From Hebobacterum sp964559435 (GTDB lineage Bacteria > Armatimonadota > Hebobacteria > Hebobacterales > Hebobacteraceae), in assembly GCA_964559435.1 (NCBI GenBank), contig CAZLHI010000012.1:19155-83154 (forward strand): a DNA stretch of 64,000 nucleotides. The letters run 5' to 3'. The translations under genes were made by a program, and so were the position numbers. The notes below the pieces were generated by a model. The model was not told the origin of the DNA, searched no databases, and was given only the letters and a program-made list of their open reading frames with translations. Below, one piece after another: positions 1 through 9,095 of the stretch (position 1 is its first letter; each line of letters begins with the position of its first letter).

Positions 1-1597
1 AGGCAAGCACCTTGTCCACTTCATAGCTCTTTCCCGCCAGCCAGCGGACGGCGCCGATCAGATCGGTGACGCGGCCGCCCGCCAGGGTCTGGCCGGAGTA
101 GGAGAGGTAGTGCGCGGCCCGCTGCTGCCATTCGTGTGTCGGCGGGGCGGTCTCGCCCTGGCCGCGCCAGTCGAAGGCGGCGACCCGCCCGCGCCGAGAC
201 GCAAGGCGCTTGAGGGCCTCATGCTTGCCGCCGTCGGCGACGGCGAGCGTGAGCCGGCCGGGCCGGGCCGCCCTCGCGACCAAGGGCACCAGCCCGCCGT
301 CGCCCATCCCCAGAAGCACGCGCAGGTACTGCTGCCCCGGCGATGCGACGAGCTCGCGGGGCTTCGAGTCCGCGCTCCGGCGCCCGAGCAGCCGGTTCAA
401 GGCCTGCGCGCTCGGCCGCGAGCGGGGCCGCCTGCGGAGCGCGGTGCGATATAGGTCGGGCACGGTGAGGAAGCGAGAGGGCCGCTTCGGCAGGGCCTTC
501 AGCCGCGGGTCGGACATGTCGATGTCCTCGCCCTCGCCGCCGGGGCCGCGGGCATCGCCCGGCCGCTTGAGAGCGCGCTCGAAGAAGCGGTAAGAGCCCT
601 CCCGCATCGCGTCGGGGACCGCGTGCACGCAGTAGTGCTCTTCGATGGAACACGCGCCGGCCGCCCCCACGGCCCGATAGGCCTGCGCGGCCTCGGCCAC
701 CGCCTTGCGCGCCCCGATGATGGGGAACAAGGGGTCTCGGATTCCGGCGAAGACGCGGACCGGCCGCGGCGCCATCGCCGCCAGCAGATCGTGATACTCC
801 ACCCCCGCCGCGACCAGGCCCGGGACGGCCTCGCAGTGGCAATAGGCTCCCGACCCGGAGGCGGCGTGCTCAGAGATGAGGCAGGGCGCATTGGTCGGGG
901 CCGCCGCCGCCACGCGCTCATCGACCGCGGAGAAGAAGACAGTCTGGTTTCCGCCGCCGGAGCTTCCGGTGATGCCGATGCGCTGCGCATCGACGAAGGG
1001 CAGGCCGGCCAGATAGGTGAGCGCGGCGGAGTTGTCCTCCACCATGATTCTCTGGAGCGGCAGGTTCGCCATGGTCGGGTACCAGAGCGCGTGGCCGGTG
1101 CCCTTGCGCTCGTCGGCCTCGGGGAAGTCGAGGAACAGCACCACGAAGCCCCGGCGCGTAAGGCCCCGGCAGCGGCGAGTGTAGAAGTCTGTTGACTTGC
1201 CCTGGTAGGAGTGCCCGTGCACGTGCATGACCGCCGGCGCCGGCCCCCGCAGGCCGTCGGGCACATACAGGTGGGCCGTGATGTGCCAGCCCCGGCCCCG
1301 CTCGATCGCAACGGGCCGTATCGAGAAGCCATCGAACTGGACGGGGCGGCGCTCGGTGACGCGTGACGGCTTGCCCGGAACAGAGCCCGCGGCCAGATGG
1401 AGGCAGCGCCGCACGATTTGCCTGACTTCCCGAAGCCGCGCCCGGACCTGCCGCGCGGTCTTGCCCCGATAGTCGTAGAGGGGCCGGCGCTGGAGCGCCT
1501 CGACCGAGAGGTCCTTCAGCATGGTGGGGTAAGGCAGCTCGGCCTGCCGCTTGCCTGTATCGGGTGCTTCCAGCAGGGCCGCAATCTTCCTCGGCAT
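1..1597 (-). CDS. Alpha/beta hydrolase (acetylxylan-esterase-like), two-lobed, partial at left edge
   Basis: This reading frame stays open from an ATG at 1597 to the window edge, so at least 532 residues are present and the C-terminus is missing. The first lobe has an alpha/beta-hydrolase core: an oxyanion-type HVHGHS segment (about residues 125-130), the nucleophile elbow GSSGG with Ser213, an acid in GIRDPLFP (Asp288) and a His in EEHYCVHAVP (about 321-325). After about residue 440 a second hydrolase-like strand pattern appears (VAAFDWRGQGE) and continues off the edge. A GAGAGGAG Shine-Dalgarno lies before the ATG. The family resembles carbohydrate or xylan esterases. The substrate is not determinable, and whether the second lobe is catalytic cannot be seen. 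Confidence 0.72.
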   Translation of the reverse strand, partial: MPRKIAALLEAPDTGKRQAELPYPTMLKDLSVEALQRRPLYDYRGKTARQVRARLREVRQIVRRCLHLAAGSVPGKPSRVTERRPVQFDGFSIRPVAIERGRGWHITAHLYVPDGLRGPAPAVMHVHGHSYQGKSTDFYTRRCRGLTRRGFVVLFLDFPEADERKGTGHALWYPTMANLPLQRIMVEDNSAALTYLAGLPFVDAQRIGITGSSGGGNQTVFFSAVDERVAAAAPTNAPCLISEHAASGSGAYCHCEAVPGLVAAGVEYHDLLAAMAPRPVRVFAGIRDPLFPIIGARKAVAEAAQAYRAVGAAGACSIEEHYCVHAVPDAMREGSYRFFERALKRPGDARGPGGEGEDIDMSDPRLKALPKRPSRFLTVPDLYRTALRRRPRSRPSAQALNRLLGRRSADSKPRELVASPGQQYLRVLLGMGDGGLVPLVARAARPGRLTLAVADGGKHEALKRLASRRGRVAAFDWRGQGETAPPTHEWQQRAAHYLSYSGQTLAGGRVTDLIGAVRWLAGKSYEVDKVLA

Positions 1598-1696
1598 AAC
1601 CTGGCTCCTCTCCCGCGGCGCTCGTGGGGCGTGCCCGTCGGGCCGCAATCACCCCGCGCTACTTCTCTGCCGCGGGCCGCCAGCCCTGCGGCTTGC

Positions 1697-1725
1697 TTGA
1701 CTCCGGCCCGTGGCGTCCGTACTAT
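1697..1725 (+). promoter_or_regulatory. Sigma70-type promoter, TTGACT-N17-TACTAT
   Basis: The -35 TTGACT at 1697-1702 and -10 TACTAT at 1720-1725 have an ideal 17-bp spacer. The expected transcription start (about 1732) is only about six bases before the ATG at 1738, so the transcript would be nearly leaderless. The GGAG just before the ATG would barely be included. Confidence 0.55.
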
Positions 1726-1737
1726 GTCGCGGAGAGC

Positions 1738-3150
1738 ATGCCCAAGACAGCGAACGCACCAACACCGGGTCTCGAAGGCAGGCGCGCTCTTCTCCTCGGC
1801 CTCGCGCTGCTCGCGTGCTACTCGTACTTCTTCTATCTCGGCGGCAACTGGAACGTCGAATCGCGGTACGCGCAGATCTACGCGCTGGCCGAGCACGGCA
1901 CGCTCGTCATCGACAGCTATCCGTTCCTGCCTGAAGACGGCGGCGATGCGGCGCGGTACGAGGGGCATTACTACAGCGATAAGCTCGTCGGCCCGAGTCT
2001 CGTCGCGGTTCCGGCCTACTGGCTGACGCGGCGAGTGTGCACGGCGGCCGGGATGAGCCTGCGCCGATCGGTGTACTTCTCTCTACGGATCACGAACGTC
2101 GTAACGAATGCTCTCCCGTCGGCCCTCCTGGGCGCGCTCCTCTATCTGTTCCTGGCACAACTCGGTCTATCGGCCGCCCTTCGCGTGTGGCTCGCGGTCG
2201 CCTACGGCCTCGGGACGCTGGCCTTCCCCTACTCGACCGTGCTCTTCGGGCACCAGCTCGCCGCGGTCGCGATCGGACTCGCCTTCCTCTTGCTGTGGCG
2301 CCAGCGCGGTGACTGGTCCCCGCGCCGCGCGCTCGGCGCGGGCGCGCTCCTCGGCTTCGCCGCCATCTCCGATGTGATGGGCCTCTTCATCGCGTTCATT
2401 GTCGGCCTCTACACGATCTTGCTCGCGGCACGGCAACGCGCACAGGCTGGCTCAGTGGTCGGCCGCATCGCCCCCCTCGCTCTCCTCGCGCTCGCGGTCT
2501 TCTCGACTCAGCTCGTCGCCAACTGGTCGAGCTTCGGCAGCCCGCTCACCTTCCCCCACATCTATCACGCGCAGGAGAGCTTCCGCGCCCGCCACACCGC
2601 CGGGCTGTTCGGCCTCCATCTGCCCCAGCTCTACCCACTCTATCAGCTCACCGTCGGCCCGTGGCGGGGTCTCTTCCATAGCAGCCCGGTGCTGCTGCTC
2701 GCGCTGCCCGGCGTTGTCCTCCTCGGCCGGAAGTGGCGGGCCGAGGCCGTCACCATCGCCGCCGCCTACCTCGCCGTTCTCCTGGTTCATTCCGGCTATG
2801 AGAACTGGACCACGGGGAGCGTGTTCGGCCCACGCTATCAGATCGCGGCCCTGCCGCTGCTGATCATCGCCGCGGCGCCGGCCGCTCAGCGCTGGCCGGT
2901 GGCGTTCAAGGCGCTCTCGGTGGTGTCGATAGCATTCATGGCCGCGGTGACGGCACGCAGCCCGTTCGTGCCCGAAGACCTGCGCAACCCGCTGGGGGTT
3001 ATTCTGGGCGACTTCGCCTCCGGCAATCTCCTGCAGGGGAATCTCGGCCTGCTCCGGCCCTTTGGTCTGGACGGGCTCGCGAGTCTCGCGCCGTTGCTGA
3101 TCGTCGTGGCCGCGCTGCTGCTCGTGCTTCGCAGGCAGCGCGGCTCCTAA
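1738..3150 (+). CDS. Polytopic membrane protein, possibly GT-C glycosyltransferase-like
   Basis: This 470-residue protein has about ten hydrophobic helices separated by short loops. After the first helix comes an acidic and aromatic extracytoplasmic loop (NWNVESRYAQ...DKLVGPSLVA) that resembles GT-C lipid-linked sugar transferases of the ArnT/PMT type, but I see no diagnostic catalytic DD/DE pair with certainty. The ATG at 1738 was chosen because upstream codons look non-coding and overlap a promoter. It ends 67 bp from a convergent aldo/keto reductase gene, with a strong hairpin between them. The function is unknown. A glycosyltransferase or flippase-like envelope role is an inference. Confidence 0.7.
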   Translation: MPKTANAPTPGLEGRRALLLGLALLACYSYFFYLGGNWNVESRYAQIYALAEHGTLVIDSYPFLPEDGGDAARYEGHYYSDKLVGPSLVAVPAYWLTRRVCTAAGMSLRRSVYFSLRITNVVTNALPSALLGALLYLFLAQLGLSAALRVWLAVAYGLGTLAFPYSTVLFGHQLAAVAIGLAFLLLWRQRGDWSPRRALGAGALLGFAAISDVMGLFIAFIVGLYTILLAARQRAQAGSVVGRIAPLALLALAVFSTQLVANWSSFGSPLTFPHIYHAQESFRARHTAGLFGLHLPQLYPLYQLTVGPWRGLFHSSPVLLLALPGVVLLGRKWRAEAVTIAAAYLAVLLVHSGYENWTTGSVFGPRYQIAALPLLIIAAAPAAQRWPVAFKALSVVSIAFMAAVTARSPFVPEDLRNPLGVILGDFASGNLLQGNLGLLRPFGLDGLASLAPLLIVVAALLLVLRRQRGS

Positions 3151-3163
3151 TATGAGATGCGGA

Positions 3164-3192
3164 GAAGGGGAGCCGCGGTGCGGCTCCCCTTC
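3164..3192. terminator. Bidirectional intrinsic terminator
   Basis: A perfect 13-bp inverted repeat (3164-3176 paired with 3180-3192, three-base loop) lies between the convergent membrane-protein and aldo/keto-reductase genes. A short T-containing tract (GTTTCC) follows on the plus strand. Confidence 0.75.
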
Positions 3193-3216
3193 GTTTCCTC
3201 CAGTTATCCTGCCCGG

Positions 3217-4323
3217 CTAGGTGGGGACTTCGCGGGAGCCAAAGGCGGCGATCGCCTCCTTCATCCGTTCCGGTATGTCGATGCCGGCCGGGCAGCGGGT
3301 GACGCACTCGCCGCATCCCGCGCAGGCGTCTGCGGGCATTCCGAGATCGTCATACATCTCCCGGCCCATGTGCCGCTGATCATCGGGGTACTGGTTGTGC
3401 ATGTACAGCGCCCGGAAGACCTTCGGGATCTCGATCTCCTCCGTGCACGGCAGGCAGTAGCCACAGCCGAGGCAGAGCTGGCCGTAGCGCATCTCCTTCT
3501 TCATGGCCGCGATGCGGTCGAACAGGTCCTTGCGAGCTTCGCTCCCCCACTGCGCCGCGGTCGTGACCGCCTTCCGGTTCTCGTCCACCTGCTCGACGCT
3601 GATCATGCCGGGGATCACCGTCGTGACGTTCGGGTTCGCGGCGATGGCCCGCAGCGTGCCGGCCACCACTGGGTCCATCCCGTCCACCTTCTCCGTCCCC
3701 GGCGGAGAGACGAGCACGCCGCCCGAGAGCGGCTTCATGATGATGACGCCCATATCGTGCTCGGCCGCCAGAGGAATCAGCTCGGGGCCGGTGCCCTCCT
3801 CGTCGAGTGGATTCCAGGCGAGCATGAGCGTCTCCCAGAACTCGTCGCGGATGGCCCGGCGGATGGCCTTGTGGTCTCGGTGCATGGTGATGCCGTAGTG
3901 CCGGACCTTCCCCTGCTCCTTCGCCTGCTGGAGCGCCTCGAGCGCCCCGCCTTTCTTCACCACCTCGCCGTACACGCTCTCGTCGCACACCCAGTGCGCC
4001 TGCCAGAGGTCGAGGTAGTCTGTCTGCAAGTTCTTCAGGCTCGTCTCCAGATCGCGCATGGCGCCCTTCGCGTTGCGGGTGGGGGTCTTGGTGGCGATGT
4101 AGACCTCGTCCCGCCGGCGCTTGAGCACCGGCCCGATTTTGACTTCGCTGTCCCCGTAGCCGCGCGCCGTGTCGATGAAGTTCACCCCGAGGTCGATGGC
4201 ATGATCCAGCGCGGCCGCCGCCTGCTCGGCGGAGATGTGGGGGAACTTGATGCAGCCGAACCCGAAGACGGTGACCTCCAGCCCCGTCTTTCCGAGCCGG
4301 CGTTTCTCGATCTTCTGCGACAT
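3217..4323 (-). CDS. Aldo/keto reductase with C-terminal 4Fe-4S ferredoxin domain
   Basis: This 368-residue protein is an NAD(P)-dependent oxidoreductase. The N-terminal AKR barrel begins RRLGKTGLEVTVFGFG and keeps the usual tetrad: Asp in FIDTARGYG, the following Tyr, Lys in IATKT and His in LWQAHW. The C-terminus has a cysteine cluster CLGCGYCLPC followed by CAGCGECVTRCPAGIDIP, typical of the Fe-S AKR subfamily. The start at 4323 (MSQKIEKRR) follows an AGGAG site five bases upstream; a start seven residues earlier lacks one. The substrate is unknown. A second protein with this architecture is at 21877-23010. Confidence 0.88.
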   Translation of the reverse strand: MSQKIEKRRLGKTGLEVTVFGFGCIKFPHISAEQAAAALDHAIDLGVNFIDTARGYGDSEVKIGPVLKRRRDEVYIATKTPTRNAKGAMRDLETSLKNLQTDYLDLWQAHWVCDESVYGEVVKKGGALEALQQAKEQGKVRHYGITMHRDHKAIRRAIRDEFWETLMLAWNPLDEEGTGPELIPLAAEHDMGVIIMKPLSGGVLVSPPGTEKVDGMDPVVAGTLRAIAANPNVTTVIPGMISVEQVDENRKAVTTAAQWGSEARKDLFDRIAAMKKEMRYGQLCLGCGYCLPCTEEIEIPKVFRALYMHNQYPDDQRHMGREMYDDLGMPADACAGCGECVTRCPAGIDIPERMKEAIAAFGSREVPT

Positions 4324-4429
4324 GATATCTCCTCTCAGGCCCATCGCCTGGTGTTATCGTAGAGCCACTTAGGCATGGGCAGACCGTTCCCCTGTGCGCG
4401 GGGTGGCGAGGAGGAGAACGCGGGCGCCT

Positions 4430-6415
4430 TCAGCCCGGCATCCCAAGGGCGCGAAAGACGAGGGACTGGACCAAGGCCATGGTCGCGCTGCCAACGATCA
4501 AACCGAGGAAGAAGGGCAGCGCGCGGCGGTGGGCTCGCAGGCCGCCGTAGCGCAGGAGCAGAGTCTTCGCGGCCCAGGCGATCACCATCGCCGGAAGCAT
4601 CGCGTCGATGGGGTAGCAGAAGGCGAGTGGGAAGGCCACCGGATGGAGAGGCCAGGCGGGGAACTGCAGCTTGATGGCCATGAGGAGCACGGTCCCCCCG
4701 AAGCCGACGCCAACCGCCTGCACTCCGCCCCAGTTTGGGCCGCCGGGACTGCGCAGCCGGGCGTCGGCCTCGGAAGAGGCCTCCCTCGCGACGAAGACAA
4801 GGCCCCGGTCGATGCGGGCGGTGCCAAGGCCCAGGTCATAGCCGAAGTGCAAGCTCGCCCAGAAGTAGCACAGCATCGTCAGGGGCACGACAGCGACAAG
4901 GATCCAGGCGAGGCGCGTCGGGTTGATCGGAGCGCGCTCGGCCATTCGGAGCGCTTCGAGCTGAGCCGGCGCGGGGTTCGGCCGCTGCTCGCCGGTGTAC
5001 GGTCGAAGTAAGGAGAGCATGGCTACGCCCCGCGACCCGATGGCGCGGGTGCCCGGGAACTCGGTCAGGGCGTAGGGCGGCATTGCGCCGTAGAGCTCGG
5101 TGTTGGGCGGTCCCAGGTGGGCGCGAATTCGGCTTATTGCCATGGCCATGAGGAAGTAGAGCAGCAGCCAGCCAGACGCCACGCCGCCCGTCATTCCGGC
5201 TCGCGCCAGGAAGTACCACAGAAAGGCCATGCCGACCACGGCGCCGAGCACGGCCGTCCGGTAGCTGAAGGCCTCTTCGCTGTCGTCGGCGACTGATCGC
5301 AGGCCGCAGGCCTTGCGCGCCACCTGGATCAGATAGCGCCGGTCGAGCCACAGGACCGAGACCATGAGGGCCGCGTAGGCCCCGATGGTCTGCTGGTCGC
5401 CGTAGGGGAACCCGGCCCAAGGGCCGGTTGTCCATCCCAGGGCGCGGCAGGCGACGTATTCGGCGCGCCAGAAGAGATTGAACGCGATCATCGAGAAGGC
5501 GAGATCCACGGGCATCAGGTAGGAGAGACCGATCTGCCAAGGGGCCCAGCTCAGGGAGGGAGTGCGGAGCGCGTCCCACGGCGGGTTGTTGGTTAGGTGC
5601 GCGCCGATGTCGGTGCCGGTGGGGATCCCGGGCAGGGCGGGAATGAGCCGAGACAGCATGCCCAGCAGGACGATGGCGGCCGACAGGGCGAGGCCGACCC
5701 ACCAGAGGGAGCTTCGGAAGAGCGCGGCCGTCGGCTCGGTCATCTGGAGGGGGAGGATGGTCATCGGGAACGGGAGCTGCTCTTCCTGAGACCAGCGCCG
5801 GCGGATGATCACGTTGAGGCACATGGACACCCAGGCGAGCGCCGCCGTCCAGGCCGTCCACCAGAGGATCGGACGCGCCCAGGCGCGCAGGATGTCGGCG
5901 CGGTAAGGGGTGGCATCTCCCAGGAAGAACCCCTCCAGCACCTCCCGGTTGGCGACGATCAGCCACGTCGGAAGGTTGGGCCAAAGCAGGTGTTCCCATT
6001 GATTCTCCGGCCCTGCGTTCCAGATGGGCCAGGCGATGACGGTCGTCAGGGAGGCGCACCAGTCCCAGGGGCTGGAGGTGATGCCGATGGAGATGATGAG
6101 CACGGTGTAGGTCGCAATGATCTCGGCCCGGGAGAGAGCCCACGCCGGCCTCCACTTCCGCAGGGCCCCGTTGAGAGCTACCAGAATCGTCAGGCCCGCC
6201 ACGGCCGGGCCGATGAGGGAGTCGAGTGCGCCGGCCCCTCCCGCCACCCAGCAGTTCCAGACGCCGAAGAACACCGAGGCCGGCACTAGGACCAGGATCA
6301 GAACGATGGTGCGGAGTCTGATGGCCGGGGTGCGCGCGTGCCGTCGGCCGTCGCCCGAGACCGGAGTCTCTGGCACGGCTGAGGAACGCTCACTAGCGGG
6401 ATCGCGGCCAGGCAT
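4430..6415 (-). CDS. Large polytopic membrane protein of the DUF6785/DUF6784 type
   Basis: The protein has about 661 residues and roughly 14 hydrophobic segments. After a charged N-terminus, helices begin near residue 35. A conserved-looking block EIIATYTVLIISIGITSS is followed by a tryptophan-rich periplasmic stretch (SSPWDWCASL, WPIWNAGPENQW). This pattern matches the uncharacterised membrane family often annotated DUF6785/DUF6784 and resembles oligopeptide-transporter-like proteins. The start at 6415 (MPGRDP) avoids a Cys-rich N-terminal extension that looks non-coding. It is monocistronic as far as can be seen. Transport is an inference and the substrate is unknown. Confidence 0.75.
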   Translation of the reverse strand: MPGRDPASERSSAVPETPVSGDGRRHARTPAIRLRTIVLILVLVPASVFFGVWNCWVAGGAGALDSLIGPAVAGLTILVALNGALRKWRPAWALSRAEIIATYTVLIISIGITSSPWDWCASLTTVIAWPIWNAGPENQWEHLLWPNLPTWLIVANREVLEGFFLGDATPYRADILRAWARPILWWTAWTAALAWVSMCLNVIIRRRWSQEEQLPFPMTILPLQMTEPTAALFRSSLWWVGLALSAAIVLLGMLSRLIPALPGIPTGTDIGAHLTNNPPWDALRTPSLSWAPWQIGLSYLMPVDLAFSMIAFNLFWRAEYVACRALGWTTGPWAGFPYGDQQTIGAYAALMVSVLWLDRRYLIQVARKACGLRSVADDSEEAFSYRTAVLGAVVGMAFLWYFLARAGMTGGVASGWLLLYFLMAMAISRIRAHLGPPNTELYGAMPPYALTEFPGTRAIGSRGVAMLSLLRPYTGEQRPNPAPAQLEALRMAERAPINPTRLAWILVAVVPLTMLCYFWASLHFGYDLGLGTARIDRGLVFVAREASSEADARLRSPGGPNWGGVQAVGVGFGGTVLLMAIKLQFPAWPLHPVAFPLAFCYPIDAMLPAMVIAWAAKTLLLRYGGLRAHRRALPFFLGLIVGSATMALVQSLVFRALGMPG

Positions 6416-6544
6416 CCATACGCCTCTGTGAGTGCCCTGTCGGTTCGCCGGTGTGCAACACAACGCCTCCTGCGGGCCCCGCTTCGGCCTCTCACGCCAG
6501 CTCGGAGGCAGTCCGGCTGCGGCGCTCTATCAGCCGCGCCGAAG

Positions 6545-6573
6545 TTGACAGTGGCTGTGCCCGCCGCTATCAT
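6545..6573 (+). promoter_or_regulatory. Sigma70-type promoter, TTGACA-N17-TATCAT
   Basis: A consensus -35 TTGACA at 6545-6550 and -10 TATCAT at 6568-6573 are 17 bp apart. The -10 ends 11 bp before the ATG at 6585, so the mRNA would have a leader of about five bases. It probably drives the two methyltransferase-like genes and perhaps the ABC importer. Confidence 0.65.
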
Positions 6574-6584
6574 CGGCGGCGACG

Positions 6585-7199
6585 ATGACCGAGAACTCCG
6601 ACCCCATCCCGGAAGAGCGAAGCGTTCTGGCCTCCGGTCTGGTGGCACGCCTCCAAGGCGTGGCGACGCGGCTGCGCTTTCTCCTCGCGATACCGGCCGC
6701 CGTCGTGCTCTTCCTGTTCGCCGATCACGGCCCGATGTGGCCGGGCGTCGTCGTTGCGCTGTCCGGGGAATTCCTTCAGCTATGGGCCGCCGCCTATCTT
6801 CGCAAGAACGTCCAGGTGGTGAAGTCGGGGCCGTATGGATGGCTGCGCAACCCGATGTATCTGGGCCGATTCTTCGTGGGTCTGGGGCTGACGCTACTCA
6901 CCTGGCGCTGGTTCATCGTGTGCCCTTACATCGCTTTCTTCTGGCTCTACGCGCAGGCCAGGGTGCTGGGCGAGGAGCGGCATCTGGTCGCTCTCTTTGG
7001 CAAGGAGTACCAGGACTACTGCGCCCAGGTGAGGCGCTGGCTGCCGCTGCCGCCGCGGCGGAGGCTGTCGGAGGAGAGATGGTCCTGGTCGGCTCTGGGC
7101 CGGAACCACGAAGTGAGGGTCGCAGCAGGTGTCGTCGTGGTCTTGATTCTGCTGAAGCTGAGGCTGGCGGCCCTGGGGAAGCTCTGGGGTGCTTCCTAG
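6585..7199 (+). CDS. Isoprenylcysteine carboxyl methyltransferase-family membrane protein
   Basis: This 204-residue protein has four to five membrane helices and the ICMT/phospholipid methyltransferase signature GPYGWLRNPMYLGRF (about residues 84-98), then an EERHL...GKEYQDYC segment that binds SAM in this family. The family methylates carboxyl, amine or lipid head groups at the membrane; the bacterial substrates are mostly unknown. It is first in an apparent run with a paralogue 45 bp downstream and then a sugar ABC binding protein. The hydrophobic C-terminal helix (about 180-200) is unusual after the EERHL region. Confidence 0.82.
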   Translation: MTENSDPIPEERSVLASGLVARLQGVATRLRFLLAIPAAVVLFLFADHGPMWPGVVVALSGEFLQLWAAAYLRKNVQVVKSGPYGWLRNPMYLGRFFVGLGLTLLTWRWFIVCPYIAFFWLYAQARVLGEERHLVALFGKEYQDYCAQVRRWLPLPPRRRLSEERWSWSALGRNHEVRVAAGVVVVLILLKLRLAALGKLWGAS

Positions 7200-7244
7200 G
7201 CAGGGCTTTCGTCGCCGGTTTCGCGGGGCTGGAAAGGGTTGTGA

Positions 7245-7784
7245 GTGAGGCTTGCCGGTAAGCTCAGGCGAATCCACGGCCATCTCGTGCTCGCGGTGCT
7301 GGGCTTGGTGCTGGCGCGGCCCGGCCTCACGACCAGCCTAATCGGGAGCGCGCTTGTGCTGGGGGGAATGGCCCTGCGGGTGTGGGCGGCGGGGATGTTG
7401 GAAAAGGGCGGGGAGCTGTGCACTGATGGGCCGTATCGCTTCGTCCGCCATCCGCTCTATCTGGGCAGCACGGTGGCGGCGGTGGGCTTTGCCGTCATGA
7501 TGAACGTGGTCTGGGGGTGGGTCGTGATCGTCCCGCTGTTCGCCGCCCTCTACGCGGGACAGGTGGCCTCAGAAGAGCGCCATCTGCGGACCACCTACGG
7601 CGCGGCCCACGCGCAGTTCGCGGCCGCGGTGCCGCTGATCGTGCCCCGGCCCGGCCGCGTCGCAACTGGGACGGGGCAGCGCTGGCGGCTCTCTCTGGTT
7701 CTGATGAACCGCGAACACTATCACGTGGTGGTGACGGCGTCGCTCACAGCACTGCTGTTCGTGAAGCCCTATCTTGTCTCATAA
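7245..7784 (+). CDS. Second isoprenylcysteine methyltransferase-family membrane protein
   Basis: The 179-residue product has the same layout as its upstream neighbour: membrane helices, a TDGPYRFVRHPLYLGS signature and a later SEERHLRTTYG motif. A GTG start at 7245 follows a purine-rich GGAAAGGG. The last 11 bases overlap the TTG start of the solute-binding lipoprotein, suggesting translational coupling. The two proteins are diverged tandem paralogues rather than a recent duplicate, since their flanks and loops differ. The substrate is unknown. Confidence 0.82.
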   Translation: MRLAGKLRRIHGHLVLAVLGLVLARPGLTTSLIGSALVLGGMALRVWAAGMLEKGGELCTDGPYRFVRHPLYLGSTVAAVGFAVMMNVVWGWVVIVPLFAALYAGQVASEERHLRTTYGAAHAQFAAAVPLIVPRPGRVATGTGQRWRLSLVLMNREHYHVVVTASLTALLFVKPYLVS

Positions 7785-9054
7785 GTCCGCGAAACTGCTG
7801 CCGCTCTGGCTCCTGTTCGGCCTGGCCGCGCTCGCGCTGGGTGGATGTGCGCCGAGCGAGAAGCACCTCGAGCTCGAGCTGTGGATCGTCGACTTCAACC
7901 AGGACACGCGGGACTTGATCGACAACGAACTCGTGCCCCGCTTCGAAGCCGCCCACCCGGGTGTGAAGGTCAACACGCAGTACATCTCCTGGACCCACCT
8001 CGACGAGAAGCTGACGATCAGCTTCGCGGGCGGCGTCGCGCCCGACGTGTTCCAGGTGGGGGCCGAGTACGTGGGGGGCCTTGCCTATCGCGGCATGGCC
8101 GCGCCCCTCGACGAGTACATCGCCGAGTGGGGACAGGCCGACGACTACTTCCCCGCTTCCTGGAACACCTGTGTCTATCGGGATCGCGTGTATGGCCTGC
8201 CGTATCTGTCGGCGCCCCGCGCTCTGATCTATCGCAAAGACCTGCTGTCAGCGGCCGGCTTCGACCGGCCGCTCGAGACCTGGGAGGAGCTGGCCGAGGC
8301 CGCGCGGCGGATGACGGTGAAGCGCGGCCCGATCTTCGAGATGGCCGGCATGAACGTGGCGGTCTCGTGGCAGGTCTTCGTGGAGTTCCTGTGGGAGAAC
8401 GGCGGCCGGATCTTCAACGACGAGGGCACGCGTGCGCTGCTGGACAGCCCCGAGGCGGCCGAGGCGCTTCAGTTCTACGCCGACCTCTACCACAAGTACG
8501 AGGTGTGCCCGACGGCCGGCATGCCGCAGGCGGGAGGCGCCATCCCGGTGTTCGCCTCCCAGCGGGCGGCGATGGAGATCAACAATCAGTTCGGGCTGTA
8601 CAATGTGAGGAAGTACGCGCCGGAACTGCTCCCGCAGGTGGGGATCGCGCCGACGCCTCGTCGCAAGACGAGGGTGGTGTCGGTCTACACGGACTGGCTG
8701 GCGATGTCGCCCCAGAGCAAGCACAAGGAGCTGGCCTGGGAGCTGATGACGTTCCTCATGGAGCCGGAGAACCTGGCGGCCTACAACGCGACGCTGTTCT
8801 TCATCCCGCCGCGTCGCTCGGCGGTGGCCGGGGCGGAGTTCATGCAGCAGAACCCGGAGCTCCAGCAGTTTGTCGAGCTGATGGATCGCTATGGTCGGTC
8901 GCTTCCCGCCATTCCCGAATGGTTCGAGATCAGAACCGGCCTCCAGCGGGCGGTCGAGTCCGCGGTCTACCAGACGAAGACGCCGGAGCAGGCCCTGCGG
9001 GACTACAGCCGGGAACTCGACGCTCTGCTGGCCGAACGGGTCGGGAGCGAGTGA
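7774..9054 (+). CDS. ABC transporter extracellular solute-binding lipoprotein, family 1 (sugar)
   Basis: The 426-residue protein begins with a lipoprotein signal ending in LGGC (Cys25), so it is expected to be membrane-tethered. The mature part shows family-1 sugar-binding features: VTxAPDVFQVG-like core (GGVAPDVFQVG), FYADLYHKY, and a hinge segment near YTDWLAMSP. It overlaps the upstream gene by 11 bases, with TTG as start; no better start fits the signal peptide. It is followed by two permease genes, so it captures the substrate for that importer. The substrate is probably a carbohydrate, but which one is not visible. Confidence 0.88.
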   Translation: MSHKSAKLLPLWLLFGLAALALGGCAPSEKHLELELWIVDFNQDTRDLIDNELVPRFEAAHPGVKVNTQYISWTHLDEKLTISFAGGVAPDVFQVGAEYVGGLAYRGMAAPLDEYIAEWGQADDYFPASWNTCVYRDRVYGLPYLSAPRALIYRKDLLSAAGFDRPLETWEELAEAARRMTVKRGPIFEMAGMNVAVSWQVFVEFLWENGGRIFNDEGTRALLDSPEAAEALQFYADLYHKYEVCPTAGMPQAGGAIPVFASQRAAMEINNQFGLYNVRKYAPELLPQVGIAPTPRRKTRVVSVYTDWLAMSPQSKHKELAWELMTFLMEPENLAAYNATLFFIPPRRSAVAGAEFMQQNPELQQFVELMDRYGRSLPAIPEWFEIRTGLQRAVESAVYQTKTPEQALRDYSRELDALLAERVGSE

Positions 9055-9095
9055 AGGCCTGGGCAGGTCGCGCCGCGCCCGCGGTTGTAATGTGC

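Noticed and set aside
3157..4362. 401-residue plus-strand reading frame opposite the aldo/keto reductase
   Set aside because: No motif, His/Arg/Asp-rich shadow composition; the minus strand has a clear AKR with Fe-S motifs.
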